Assembly: GCF_005048855.1 (NCBI RefSeq)
Contig: NZ_SUME01000002.1
Span: 186,001 to 250,000, forward strand
Source: Sphingobacterium olei
Lineage (GTDB): Bacteria > Bacteroidota > Bacteroidia > Sphingobacteriales > Sphingobacteriaceae
Direction: 5' to 3'
DNA: 64,000 nucleotides
In this document: positions 19,718 through 28,005 of the stretch, in pieces
How positions within the stretch are numbered: position 1 is the first letter of the stretch
Layout of the letters: every line of letters starts with the position of its first letter
Program-made: the position numbers and the translations under genes
Notes under the pieces: generated by a model
The model's database searches: none
The model's input: the letters and a program-made list of their open reading frames with translations, nothing else
What the model was told of the DNA's origin: nothing

Positions 19718-21577
19718 TTATTTTTGTTGTATAATATTTCCTTTATAATCTACATGCTGGTCGAAAAGCTGAAGGTGTGTATCCAGCAAAACGGACGTCC
19801 ATCTACGGGTGAGCAATGTTGCGGCTTCAACAGGGCCGCGAAACCCTTCCTTTCGAAGCGTTTGACCGATCTCTGGGAGCGTCAATTCTTTTTTAACGTA
19901 AGCTAAAATCTCTTGCAATCCTTTTACCGTAAGCGCCTCACCCGAAGCATTCCAGTTGGATTCCAATTCTGGGTAAAACAAGCGTAAACCCTGCATTAAT
20001 TCGTACTCACTGATTTCCCTTTCTGGATAAAACCAAGTCTGATTTGCCCATTTATACGGAATACCCGTACCTTTCAAGACGCCCGTAGCACCGATTTTAT
20101 GCAGCACTTTGAATTGAGGATCTGTGGGTGGCACATCTATGTAAGGCATGATATACGCCTTGTGATCCAGCAACGTCGATTGTACATCTCGGATAGATAC
20201 TTCAGACGGTAATTTGCTTTGTTTTACGGCTAGCGCCGCTAAAACACCCGAAGCCTGACCGATCCCCAACACCACAGGCTGTAGACGTGTCGCGCCATTC
20301 ACAATGTTACTTACCCCTATACTTTTCTCTGCCACAATTAATCCCTCATAGCTCTTCGGTAGCAACGCCCCAAGAGGTACATTATAAGAAGGTACACGTA
20401 TCTTGACAAAATCGATTTCTGGAGCATTACCATATTTATAATGATGGTGATCCACGGTGTAGTCGCCCACAACCACGCCCGTACGGTAATACGCTTCAGG
20501 CGTATCAAACGGAGTCATGACATGCTGCAGAGAAAATAACGACTTACCCTGCAATCTCCTGGACTCCCTGTGGTAAGGGATCATCGGAAAACCGTCTTTT
20601 GTCGGATATTCATCAAAATCTATCCCCAGGTTTGTGAAACCAAGCTCCGATTGAATGTAGTAGACAAACCGTAATGTCATCTGCTTCGCTTCCTCCAATA
20701 ATTTCTCTCTTTCGTCCGGTGTCTTTTCGATGATATTCAAATAGATATCGTTCCCCTTTTTCGGCCAATTGATCATAAATTTATTGTTAGGCAAGCGTCC
20801 ATATGTCAACATCTTAAAGCAATCATTATTGTCTTTATTTAAGGTGGCTGGATCCGACACATCACAACTTCCTGCAAACTCTTCCTTGTTATAGTTTTTT
20901 GGCTGTTTAATTGTCTTATTGGCTCCTTTTCCAAAATCTTTCAGGGTCACCACATAGGTCAGATCCTGTACAATATCATTCGCTTCTGCCAAAGCATAAG
21001 GTTCATTGGTCAAAGACTTACTATCCATACCCAAATAATAGGGCACTTGCAGTGCAACCATTATATCCCCAAGCTCTGTTGCATCAATCAACACCTTTCC
21101 TTCGATGGTCGTGGTCTTACCATTTTTTGTTGTCACTTTTAAGGTCCAGCCCTCATTTACACGTTTTACGTCAGACCAACGAGACTCGAAAAAAACTTGG
21201 ATATTTTTCTCCTCTTTCACCATCCTTTGCAGAATACTATTACCGACAGAAGGTTCAAATAAGGTTTTACTCACCCATCCCGTCTGCACCTCTTCTGGCC
21301 CTCCATAGTGTGCATAAAGATGTTCACGAAATTCACCCCACAAGCCTGATGGCAACTGGTGATTGCCATCTATGGCAGAAACACCTGCCGATGTCAACAT
21401 TCCTCCCAACCAAACCGTCCCTTCTATCACGATAGAACTTACACCTAGTCTAGAGGCCTGAATCGCAGACATCGTTCCACTAGCACCGCCACCGACGATA
21501 ATCACATCCGTTTTTAATTGAGCAAAAACCTCCTGAAAAGCAAAAAAACTAAATACAAAAAATATAAGTACACGCAT
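19718..21577 (-). CDS. exported FAD-dependent oxidoreductase (FAD_oxidored type)
   Basis: This 619-residue protein has a signal peptide ending at QEVFAQ followed by an N-terminal Rossmann dinucleotide motif VIIVGGGASGTMSA. It belongs to the FAD_oxidored group often called FAD-dependent or xanthan lyase-like in Bacteroidota PULs. Further flavoprotein blocks are WLGGMLTSAGVSAIDGN, VLIDATELGDIM and the C-terminal ATRLQPVVLGIGQASG. Export of a FAD enzyme usually requires a folded or in-situ-loaded cofactor, but the leader has no twin-arginine motif. A role in oxidising or lytically opening a sugar is likely; the reaction is unknown. It lies directly upstream of susC (17 bp). Confidence 0.8.
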   Translation of the reverse strand: MRVLIFFVFSFFAFQEVFAQLKTDVIIVGGGASGTMSAIQASRLGVSSIVIEGTVWLGGMLTSAGVSAIDGNHQLPSGLWGEFREHLYAHYGGPEEVQTGWVSKTLFEPSVGNSILQRMVKEEKNIQVFFESRWSDVKRVNEGWTLKVTTKNGKTTTIEGKVLIDATELGDIMVALQVPYYLGMDSKSLTNEPYALAEANDIVQDLTYVVTLKDFGKGANKTIKQPKNYNKEEFAGSCDVSDPATLNKDNNDCFKMLTYGRLPNNKFMINWPKKGNDIYLNIIEKTPDEREKLLEEAKQMTLRFVYYIQSELGFTNLGIDFDEYPTKDGFPMIPYHRESRRLQGKSLFSLQHVMTPFDTPEAYYRTGVVVGDYTVDHHHYKYGNAPEIDFVKIRVPSYNVPLGALLPKSYEGLIVAEKSIGVSNIVNGATRLQPVVLGIGQASGVLAALAVKQSKLPSEVSIRDVQSTLLDHKAYIMPYIDVPPTDPQFKVLHKIGATGVLKGTGIPYKWANQTWFYPEREISEYELMQGLRLFYPELESNWNASGEALTVKGLQEILAYVKKELTLPEIGQTLRKEGFRGPVEAATLLTRRWTSVLLDTHLQLFDQHVDYKGNIIQQK

Positions 21578-21582
21578 AAAAA

Positions 21583-22590
21583 TTATTTTTTCTTAAAAAC
21601 TAAGGCACTCTTGACTGTCCTTTCTCCTGAAGGATCAGAAGGTTTGATCGTGTGTTTATTGTTTACATATAAAGTAGAAGAACCACCGCCATCTAAATTT
21701 ATGGCCCCCTTACAACCTAAATCCATCATTTGATTGGCAACCTCTAGTAATGTTAATCCCGGGACAGATTCCGTTGTATTGCCACCTTCTGCAACAAAAA
21801 CTAAAACCAAACCATTTTCCAGATAACCAATCGCCGTCCTAGGTCTGGAAGATGTATTGTCTACGGATATCATTTCCTCTTTATCTGTCAATCTTATTGC
21901 ACCATCTTTGACCAACATAGGAGATCCACCGATCGCCGAATGAGCATCCCATAAAGTTCCTCCGGTGGGAAAGCTGGCTGTAGGCATAGGCTGCGGGATA
22001 GTTCCTGCAGCATTGGAGCTAGGCTGAGGATAAATATAGAGAGGGCCTTTATTCTGAATACTATACACCCACCCTACAGTAGGCTTGTTATTTATGTCTA
22101 TTCCAAATGCAGCTCGTGTTGGATAATACGCTGTATTTTGCCCATTGTAAGTCTGATAAATAGCGCGAATATTGTCTGATAAAATCTCTGCATTATAGCG
22201 AACCACGCTCAACGATGTCCCGTCCCAAAAATATCCACCATTCACTGCTGCATATACTGTACCCGGCTCATCGTTGTAATATGCGGACACCCTTTTGCCA
22301 TAGATAGCAGAAGACAATATTGGTTTCATCTCCACTTTAGCTGGATCAATCACCATCACATACATATTTGTTTTCTTGACACCAACAGTCGTATTGCTTT
22401 TATACAAGTCTACCCCGTTCAACTCGTCGATTCCCGACTGCTTTATCCAGTGATTAGGAAATTTCACGGACTGGTCTTCTTTTAGAGGATTCTGATCAAC
22501 TAAAGCAGGTATCTCTTTGGTGATATCTGATTGGCAAGACACAGATAACAACAAAAGGATATGCAATAAAAATGAATAAATCGATTTCAT
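21583..22590 (-). CDS. phosphodiester glycosidase family (NAGPA-domain) lipoprotein
   Basis: This lipoprotein of about 335 residues (lipobox SVSC followed by QSDIT) has a NAGPA/DUF2233 domain. In animals this family removes GlcNAc from a GlcNAc-1-phosphodiester (mannose-6-phosphate uncovering enzyme). Family motifs are NGGYFWDG, SRPRTAIGY, NLDGGGSST and the C-terminal ERTVKSALVF. I chose ATG 22590; a GTG two codons upstream is the only alternative. It is the promoter-proximal gene of the operon, just 47 bp from the proposed operator. It implies a substrate with sugar-phosphodiester links; alternatives are phosphodiester-alpha-GlcNAcase activity on wall polymers. Confidence 0.85.
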   Translation of the reverse strand: MKSIYSFLLHILLLLSVSCQSDITKEIPALVDQNPLKEDQSVKFPNHWIKQSGIDELNGVDLYKSNTTVGVKKTNMYVMVIDPAKVEMKPILSSAIYGKRVSAYYNDEPGTVYAAVNGGYFWDGTSLSVVRYNAEILSDNIRAIYQTYNGQNTAYYPTRAAFGIDINNKPTVGWVYSIQNKGPLYIYPQPSSNAAGTIPQPMPTASFPTGGTLWDAHSAIGGSPMLVKDGAIRLTDKEEMISVDNTSSRPRTAIGYLENGLVLVFVAEGGNTTESVPGLTLLEVANQMMDLGCKGAINLDGGGSSTLYVNNKHTIKPSDPSGERTVKSALVFKKK

Positions 22591-22637
22591 AATCACAGAT
22601 ATAATTAGACTACTAAATAAGAAAAAATATTTTAAAC

Positions 22638-22668
22638 AAACAACTTATTATTAATTTTTTTTAAAATT
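22638..22668. promoter_or_regulatory. proposed ROK operator, copy 1
   Basis: This 31-bp site matches 24141-24171 at 29 of 31 positions. It starts AAACAACT and contains an inverted repeat ATTAATTTT-N4-AAAATTAAT at 22650-22671. NagC-type ROK regulators bind AT-rich TTATT/AATAA inverted repeats, which this resembles. It lies 48 bp upstream of the phosphodiester glycosidase start, where a repressor could block the operon promoter. Confidence 0.6.
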
Positions 22669-22731
22669 AATGCTATAATTAGCATATATTATCAATAACG
22701 ATAACAATAAAGTAGATTTATTTATATAAAA

Positions 22732-22759
22732 CCGATAGTTAGCTGCAACGATTAATCGG
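22732..22759 (-). terminator. weak hairpin after the MFS gene
   Basis: Arms CCGAT (22732-22736) and ATCGG (22755-22759) pair around a longer loop that can add a few more pairs. The minus-strand RNA continues into UUUUAUAUAAAU. It overlaps the end of the MFS gene. The stem is short, so this is only a candidate. Confidence 0.35.
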
Positions 22760-24026
22760 CCTCCTCGGGCTTACGCAGGGGCACCAACCAGGTCACAATA
22801 AAAGCCGGAATAGTCGCAATGAGTACCCAGATAAAAAACTCTTTGTACCCCAGATAATCGCTCAGCAAGCCACTTACCATAGAAGGAATCATAAAACCTA
22901 GGTTCATTAGACCACTGCCAAAAGCGTAATGAGCCATCTTATAAGGCCCGGGGGCAATATTCTGCATCATAAACAAAATAAGCCCTACAAAGCCAAACCC
23001 ATACCCAAAGTACTCAATAACAACCGCCGTACCGATAGTTAACAGATCAGTAGGCATGGTAATGGACAAAAATGCATAAGCCGCAAAAGGAAGGTTAAAA
23101 AACGAACACAAAATCAACAAAGTCCGACGGGAAAGCCCCCTATTAGAGATGTAATAACCTGCTATTATAGAACCTAACACAAAGGCTGCAGCGCCAAAAA
23201 CACCATACATCAAACCTATATCGGAGGTACTGAGACCTAACCCGCCTTCGGCGCGAGATGCTTTAAAAAATAGAGGTATAATTTTGATGGCCTGTCCTTC
23301 GGCAAATCGATAGAATACAATAAAACACAAACTATACCACACGTTCTTCTTTTGAAAAAAAGTAATCACCACGTCTTTCAATGTGTCGAAACCTTCTTTG
23401 AGCGAACTTGTTGTTGCCACTTGCTGACTGGAAGGAAGCACACGCATATTATACAAGCCCAAAAACACCATAATAACACCATAGACAAACATGACGACCA
23501 TCCAAGCATTGGCAATACCGATTGTTGTTTCTAGTTCCCCCGCCAAATACACCAAAGCACCTCCAGAAAACACCTTAGCGATATTATAGAAGGCACCCTG
23601 CCAACCCACATATTTAGCTTGTGTCTTCGCACTGAGCTCGTTGAGATACACCCCATCAGCTGCCGTATCATGGGTCGCACCGCTGATAGCAATGATCGTC
23701 AGCACAGCTATCGAAAAGGCAAAAAAGCTATCCAGCTGTAAGGTTAAACCCACAAGTCCAAAGAGCACCCCTGTAAAGATCTGCGTGGTATATACAAAAA
23801 ACTTCTTCGTTTTATACAGTTCCAAAAAAGGGCCCCACAAGGGCTTCAAAGTCCAGGGCAACATAATCAATGAGGTCCAAAAAGCGATCTGGGTATCCGA
23901 TACACCCATATTCTTATACATAAGAGAACTAGCCGCCGACAATGCCACAAAGGGCAGCCCCATCGCAAACCACGTTGTCGGTATCCAAAATGCCGGACTT
24001 AGTTTTTTTGTTTGATTATTTTCCAC
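22752..24026 (-). CDS. AmpG-like MFS transporter
   Basis: This 424-residue inner-membrane protein has 12 predicted helices. The N-terminal part resembles AmpG-type permeases: GLPFVALSAASSLMY, MLPWTLKPLWGPFLE and ATHDTAADGVYLNEL. AmpG imports GlcNAc-anhydroMurNAc in Gram-negatives, and related proteins in Bacteroidota PULs import oligosaccharides. The start is GTG at 24026, preceded by an AGG about 8 bases upstream. It is transcribed divergently from the ROK regulator and is separated from the next gene by 161 bp that hold a second operator-like site, so it probably has its own promoter. Cargo unknown; an amino-sugar oligosaccharide is inferred. Confidence 0.82.
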   Translation of the reverse strand: MENNQTKKLSPAFWIPTTWFAMGLPFVALSAASSLMYKNMGVSDTQIAFWTSLIMLPWTLKPLWGPFLELYKTKKFFVYTTQIFTGVLFGLVGLTLQLDSFFAFSIAVLTIIAISGATHDTAADGVYLNELSAKTQAKYVGWQGAFYNIAKVFSGGALVYLAGELETTIGIANAWMVVMFVYGVIMVFLGLYNMRVLPSSQQVATTSSLKEGFDTLKDVVITFFQKKNVWYSLCFIVFYRFAEGQAIKIIPLFFKASRAEGGLGLSTSDIGLMYGVFGAAAFVLGSIIAGYYISNRGLSRRTLLILCSFFNLPFAAYAFLSITMPTDLLTIGTAVVIEYFGYGFGFVGLILFMMQNIAPGPYKMAHYAFGSGLMNLGFMIPSMVSGLLSDYLGYKEFFIWVLIATIPAFIVTWLVPLRKPEEAD

Positions 24027-24140
24027 GTTACCTGAATTAATAGTATTTCCTATAGAAGAACTTAGTTATCACAATTTGTTTATACCAGCTTAACAGAAAC
24101 AGCTGAAACAGAATTCAATTTTATAAATAAATTTTATTAA

Positions 24141-24171
24141 AAACAACTAATTATTAATTTTTTTTAATATT
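24141..24171. promoter_or_regulatory. proposed ROK operator, copy 2 in the divergent MFS/ROK spacer
   Basis: This copy of the 31-bp site found at 22638-22668 (29/31 identical) lies in the 242-bp divergent spacer, 115 bp from the MFS start and 97 bp from the ROK ATG. Its core reads TATTAA-T6-TTAATA, again an inverted repeat. A weak -7-like box TATATTTA at 24228-24235 could serve the ROK gene. The rest of the spacer (24027-24268) shows no other gene or RNA. Confidence 0.6.
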
Positions 24172-24268
24172 GTTCTATTTTTAACAGAGAAATGCTTTAG
24201 AATAGCGGCACGAATCGTAATATTTATTATATTTACAAGTTCTATTGCACAAAAGATTTATTTTAACT

Positions 24269-25510
24269 ATGAGCTCCAGTTTTCTCTCCGATCTTCATAA
24301 GGCTAACATCAGTGGTGTTGCTTATAAGAATATACAACTTAAGAAGAAATTATTAGCTTATTTCGCCACACACGAATTAGGAACCATCGCAGAATTGAGC
24401 AAAGAATTTAATGTCAGTATCCCGAAGATAAACGATTCCATAAACGAGCTTATCGAAGAAAAATTGGTAAAAGACTATGGTAAGCTAACTTCCAATGTGG
24501 GCCGAAAACCAAACAACTATGGTCTGGAGGCCAATTCTGCTTATTTTGTAGGTGTTCAGGTGAGTCATGATTATTTGAGCATAGCGATGATCAACATGAA
24601 AAAAGATCTCGTCGCTCACAAAGATGAGATCCCATTCCACCTGGAAAACAATGAAAAGTCTCTCAATAATATCTGTAAGGAGATCAACGACTTCTTCAAC
24701 AAGCATAATGTACGGAAAGAAAAAGTGCTGGGGATAGGTGTTAATCTGTCCGGACGCATCAACTACCGCACTGGTTATTCCTATAGTTACTTCAATTTTT
24801 ACGAAGATCCACTTTCCAACTATTTTGAAAAAGAACTCGGGATCCCGACCTTTTTGGAGAACGACACAAAAGCGCTGTCTTACGGTGAATTCTCGAGCGA
24901 ACTGGTGACTACTGAGAAAGATGTTTTATTTATCAATGTGGACAATGGCATCGGACTTGGCATTATGATTAACAACCAATTGTACTATGGAAAATCTGGA
25001 TTTTCGGGTGAGTTTGGACATATTCCCATCTTTGATAACGATATTATCTGCAAGTGTGGCAAAAAAGGATGTCTGGAAACAGAAGCTTCAGGGTATGCGC
25101 TTCGTAACAAGGTACTGCAAGAAATTCAAAATGGAGCATCAAGCCTCTTGACAAAAAAATTCCAAAACGTAGAAGACATCCGGCTTCACGACATTGTCCA
25201 CGCGGCAAAAAAAGATGACACCTTGTCTATTGAAGCCATCAACGAAATTGGCGAAAAATTGGGACGGGGTGTAGCCGCACTGATCAACATCTTCAATCCC
25301 GAACTCATTATTATCGGGGGTATATTGGCCAGATCGGAAGAATACCTTAGCCTACCTTTAAAAAATGCAATCAATAAATACTCTCTATCCATCGTCCATA
25401 GAGATACCAAACTTATTGTATCTACACATGGTGAAAAACATGCGGCAATAGGTGCTTGCTTATTACTAAGGGATCGACTTTTAGCGATTACAGAAGGCGT
25501 AATATCCTAG
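24269..25510 (+). CDS. ROK-family transcriptional regulator (NagC/Mlc-like)
   Basis: This protein of about 413 residues has an N-terminal winged helix-turn-helix (about 20-75; IAELSKEFNVSIPKINDSI) and a C-terminal ROK sugar-binding domain. The ROK zinc site CKCGKKGCLE and the GEFGHIPI motif are intact, and so are VGVQVSHDYLSIA and NVDNGIGLGIMI. I prefer ATG 24269; the frame is open to a TTG at 24245, but that adds eight residues not typical of the family. Members repress amino-sugar or glucose genes and release DNA on binding a sugar phosphate or acetylated sugar. It is divergent from the transporter and is the only regulator of the locus, so it is the likely reader of the two 31-bp sites. 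Confidence 0.92.
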   Translation: MSSSFLSDLHKANISGVAYKNIQLKKKLLAYFATHELGTIAELSKEFNVSIPKINDSINELIEEKLVKDYGKLTSNVGRKPNNYGLEANSAYFVGVQVSHDYLSIAMINMKKDLVAHKDEIPFHLENNEKSLNNICKEINDFFNKHNVRKEKVLGIGVNLSGRINYRTGYSYSYFNFYEDPLSNYFEKELGIPTFLENDTKALSYGEFSSELVTTEKDVLFINVDNGIGLGIMINNQLYYGKSGFSGEFGHIPIFDNDIICKCGKKGCLETEASGYALRNKVLQEIQNGASSLLTKKFQNVEDIRLHDIVHAAKKDDTLSIEAINEIGEKLGRGVAALINIFNPELIIIGGILARSEEYLSLPLKNAINKYSLSIVHRDTKLIVSTHGEKHAAIGACLLLRDRLLAITEGVIS

Positions 25511-25558
25511 AGATTTAAAATCGCACTAGCTCACCCTTTTCTTTTATGAACTAGATTT

Positions 25559-26188
25559 TTACAACTCAAAAATAGCATCAGCAATGGCTTCATTCACCCG
25601 ATGATGACTAAAGACAAATCGGGTAAACCCGTTAGCGTTATCTAATAACTTTACTTCAGAAACCTGGTAGCTAGACTTATCAAAATAAAGGACGAGCTGT
25701 TTCATCGCTTTTTTCACGTCCTTTGCTATAGGATCTAACTTAAGAATATACTGCTTATTGGTTTGGAAATAAGAAGATGAAAACTCGTTACCTTGATAGA
25801 TTCCCCCGTTCATATTGGATTGGATAGCCTGACTAATCTTCTCAAACTGCTTGCTGCGCGACACATCCATCGTTTTTTTACTACCCTTTTCTTCTATCGT
25901 GATTTTTTTATCTTTAAAAATTAAGGCAGAAGAGACTGGATTACGGTAGATCCAAGCCAATTTATCTGGATTCTTCACGTAAAACTTGCCTGAGGAAACC
26001 AGTTCATTCTTTACATAGCTCACTTTTTTATACTGTGTAAAATCGGCCGCTAATGTTTTCAACTGAACGGACTTACGCATAGCACTTTGGAAATTTGCGA
26101 TATCTGAAACTGACATTTTTTGCTCCTGGGCGAAACCTATCGACATCCAACAACAAAAAAAAGTAAATACAACTATATTAATGTTCAT
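25559..26188 (-). CDS. lolA: outer-membrane lipoprotein carrier protein LolA-like
   Basis: This 209-residue periplasmic protein has a signal peptide (MNINIVVFTFFCCW...GFAQ). The LolA fold is indicated by the SSGKFYVKNPDKLAWIY strand pair and by the C-terminal VRLLDN-like strands. LolA shuttles lipidated cargo from the inner to the outer membrane. It is the last gene of the pigment cluster and overlaps the deacetylase gene by 11 bp. LolA-like genes are a standard part of flexirubin and aryl-polyene clusters, where they are thought to help move the lipid product; the housekeeping lolA is probably elsewhere. It ends 49 bp from the convergent ROK gene. Confidence 0.85.
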   Translation of the reverse strand: MNINIVVFTFFCCWMSIGFAQEQKMSVSDIANFQSAMRKSVQLKTLAADFTQYKKVSYVKNELVSSGKFYVKNPDKLAWIYRNPVSSALIFKDKKITIEEKGSKKTMDVSRSKQFEKISQAIQSNMNGGIYQGNEFSSSYFQTNKQYILKLDPIAKDVKKAMKQLVLYFDKSSYQVSEVKLLDNANGFTRFVFSHHRVNEAIADAIFEL

Positions 26189-26954
26189 ACGCCTGCAAAT
26201 TTAACAATTCATCGACCGTTACCGATTCGAAGTTTTCCTGCTGCATGTATTCTAAGAGACGGACTACCACACGAAGCGTCTTATTCGATGTATCGTGAAA
26301 CAAAACAATATCTCCCGGCACCAAACGTCTTGACACACGATCAAATATTTTATTCTCATCCGTAATTAGGGTATCCAACGAACGATTACTCCAACCGATC
26401 ACATGATGTTTAGTCTCTTGGACTGCTTTAGCGACAGAAGGATTAGTTACACCAAACGGCGGCCTAAAAAAACGTGGTTTATGCGGCACAATATCATTAA
26501 TAGATGCATCACAACTGTCAATTTCCTGTTCCACTTGATGTGCATTCAAAAAACCAAATCCTTTAGAATGATTCATCGTATGGTTGCCGATCGTATGCCC
26601 TTCTTCTATAATTTTTCTAAAGATATCCGGATGTTTATTAATCTGTTTTCCAATACAGAAAAAAGTGGCTTTAGCTTGATACTGTTTTAGTAACGTCAAA
26701 ATTTCAAGTGTCATCGGGGTAGGCCCATCATCAAAAGTAAGCGCAATTCTTCGACGGCTTTCACGTTGTTTTTTATAAAATACATCTGTAAAATAGCTTT
26801 GTCGGACATCAAAAGAACCCCATGTCGTAATGCCCAACCATACGAACACAACCAAAAACACCCACCACCATGAGCTAACGGCAAATAAAGCGAGTAATGC
26901 GCTTATAATTCCGAGCACAAGTAAAATGGGGACTATGTTTTTATGTTTCCACAT
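26178..26954 (-). CDS. polysaccharide deacetylase (NodB-domain) membrane protein
   Basis: This protein of about 258 residues begins at ATG 26954 with MWKHKNIVP, giving two hydrophobic helices (about 6-45) and a NodB deacetylase domain. Motif 1 TFDDGP, the HxxxH metal pair in GNHTMNHS and motif 3 RPPFGV are present, so the metal site looks intact. The frame is open to 27011, but the added residues overlap the ketosynthase gene and are unlikely. It overlaps the ketosynthase-like gene by 14 bp and lolA by 11 bp, showing tight coupling in the cluster. In flexirubin clusters the role of this enzyme is not settled. Confidence 0.82.
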   Translation of the reverse strand: MWKHKNIVPILLVLGIISALLALFAVSSWWWVFLVVFVWLGITTWGSFDVRQSYFTDVFYKKQRESRRRIALTFDDGPTPMTLEILTLLKQYQAKATFFCIGKQINKHPDIFRKIIEEGHTIGNHTMNHSKGFGFLNAHQVEQEIDSCDASINDIVPHKPRFFRPPFGVTNPSVAKAVQETKHHVIGWSNRSLDTLITDENKIFDRVSRRLVPGDIVLFHDTSNKTLRVVVRLLEYMQQENFESVTVDELLNLQAYEH

Positions 26955-28005
26955 GGTGCAATAAAGTGAGGCTATGATCTTTTCCCAAGTATTGGTTATA
27001 TAGTAAAACATAGTTCAACGCAGAATGTTTTACTGCATTCCATTGAATAGCTTCTGGGATGATCTGATTCTTTAAAACAAACGCAGCCGTAGCTAGTCCA
27101 AATGCGGCCGCTACATCCGATTGCCCAACAAGATGCTTGTAGAAAATCTGCGGTTTGTCCGCGAATAAAGTGCAAAAGGAGGTATAGTATTTATCGTATA
27201 CCAAATCGCCATTATTGCCTATGACAACTGCAGATATATCTGCTAAAGAAATTTGATTTCGGGTTAAAAAAGACGTAACAAAGTCTGTGAGCTCCTCTGT
27301 TGCTGACTTATTCTGGATAGATACGTCTAAAATTTGGGCATATGTATTGTCTTTTTTTGCGGTACTCAACGCAAAGAAGGTTCCACCCTCTCCGAAATTG
27401 ACTCCTGGAGATTGCGAATCCCTAAGCTTTTCTTCTGTTCCATTGGCCTTCACCTCTTGGACTAACTGCTTAAGAACAAAAGTCTGCCCAGCAATTTCGT
27501 CTATTCCACCTACCAAAACGTGATTTGCTTCTTCAGATTCCATTTGTATAAGGGCATCCAATAAAGCAGATTCAAACGATGTCGCTCCGTTCACATAGGT
27601 AAAATTGTACGATTTACATCCCAATCTTAGCGCAATCTGTGCACCTACAGTATTGTGCGTAGATTGAATAAATGAAGTAGGCGTCAAAAACTGTTCATCA
27701 TTATCCAACACATTCCTCAGAAATTTTTCGGAATCCTCCAAACACCCCAAACCCGTACCCGTGATAATCGCATCTACCTGACCCATCGCTGCGTCATCCA
27801 AAGCTTGTTGCGAAGCAAATATCCCCATTTTAATCCCCTTTGACATCCTTCGAATCATTGCCGGGGGTATGAGTTCTTTATAAGAAGGCTGGATTGCCAT
27901 GGTCAACGGATTGCTGATCTCTGCTATATGGGTAAAAGGATCATCGCTCCAAGTACCTTGTGCATTGACCGCTCCTATTCCATTAATATAACACGGATTC
28001 TTCAT
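26941..28005 (-). CDS. catalytically degenerate ketosynthase-like protein (chain-length-factor type)
   Basis: This protein of about 354 residues has the thiolase-like fold of KAS I/II (MKNPCYINGIGAVNAQG; LVGGIDEIAG; NFGEGGTFFAL) but has lost the catalytic triad. Where an active KS has the TACSS-type Cys it reads VNGATSFES near 138-146. The NAHGT His region reads VIGNNGD, and the GHxxG His is replaced (HLVGQSDVAAAFG). It follows the active ketosynthase gene with a TAATG overlap (start 28005). This matches heterodimeric KS/CLF pairs of aryl-polyene synthesis. I use ATG 28005; upstream in-frame starts lie inside the previous gene. Confidence 0.82.
   Translation of the reverse strand: MKNPCYINGIGAVNAQGTWSDDPFTHIAEISNPLTMAIQPSYKELIPPAMIRRMSKGIKMGIFASQQALDDAAMGQVDAIITGTGLGCLEDSEKFLRNVLDNDEQFLTPTSFIQSTHNTVGAQIALRLGCKSYNFTYVNGATSFESALLDALIQMESEEANHVLVGGIDEIAGQTFVLKQLVQEVKANGTEEKLRDSQSPGVNFGEGGTFFALSTAKKDNTYAQILDVSIQNKSATEELTDFVTSFLTRNQISLADISAVVIGNNGDLVYDKYYTSFCTLFADKPQIFYKHLVGQSDVAAAFGLATAAFVLKNQIIPEAIQWNAVKHSALNYVLLYNQYLGKDHSLTLLHHVET

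Noticed and set aside
22681-22751. AT-rich repeats TTATTGTTATCG / TTATTGATA after the MFS gene as a third operator
   Set aside because: They do not match the 31-bp site and look like ordinary AT-rich spacer.
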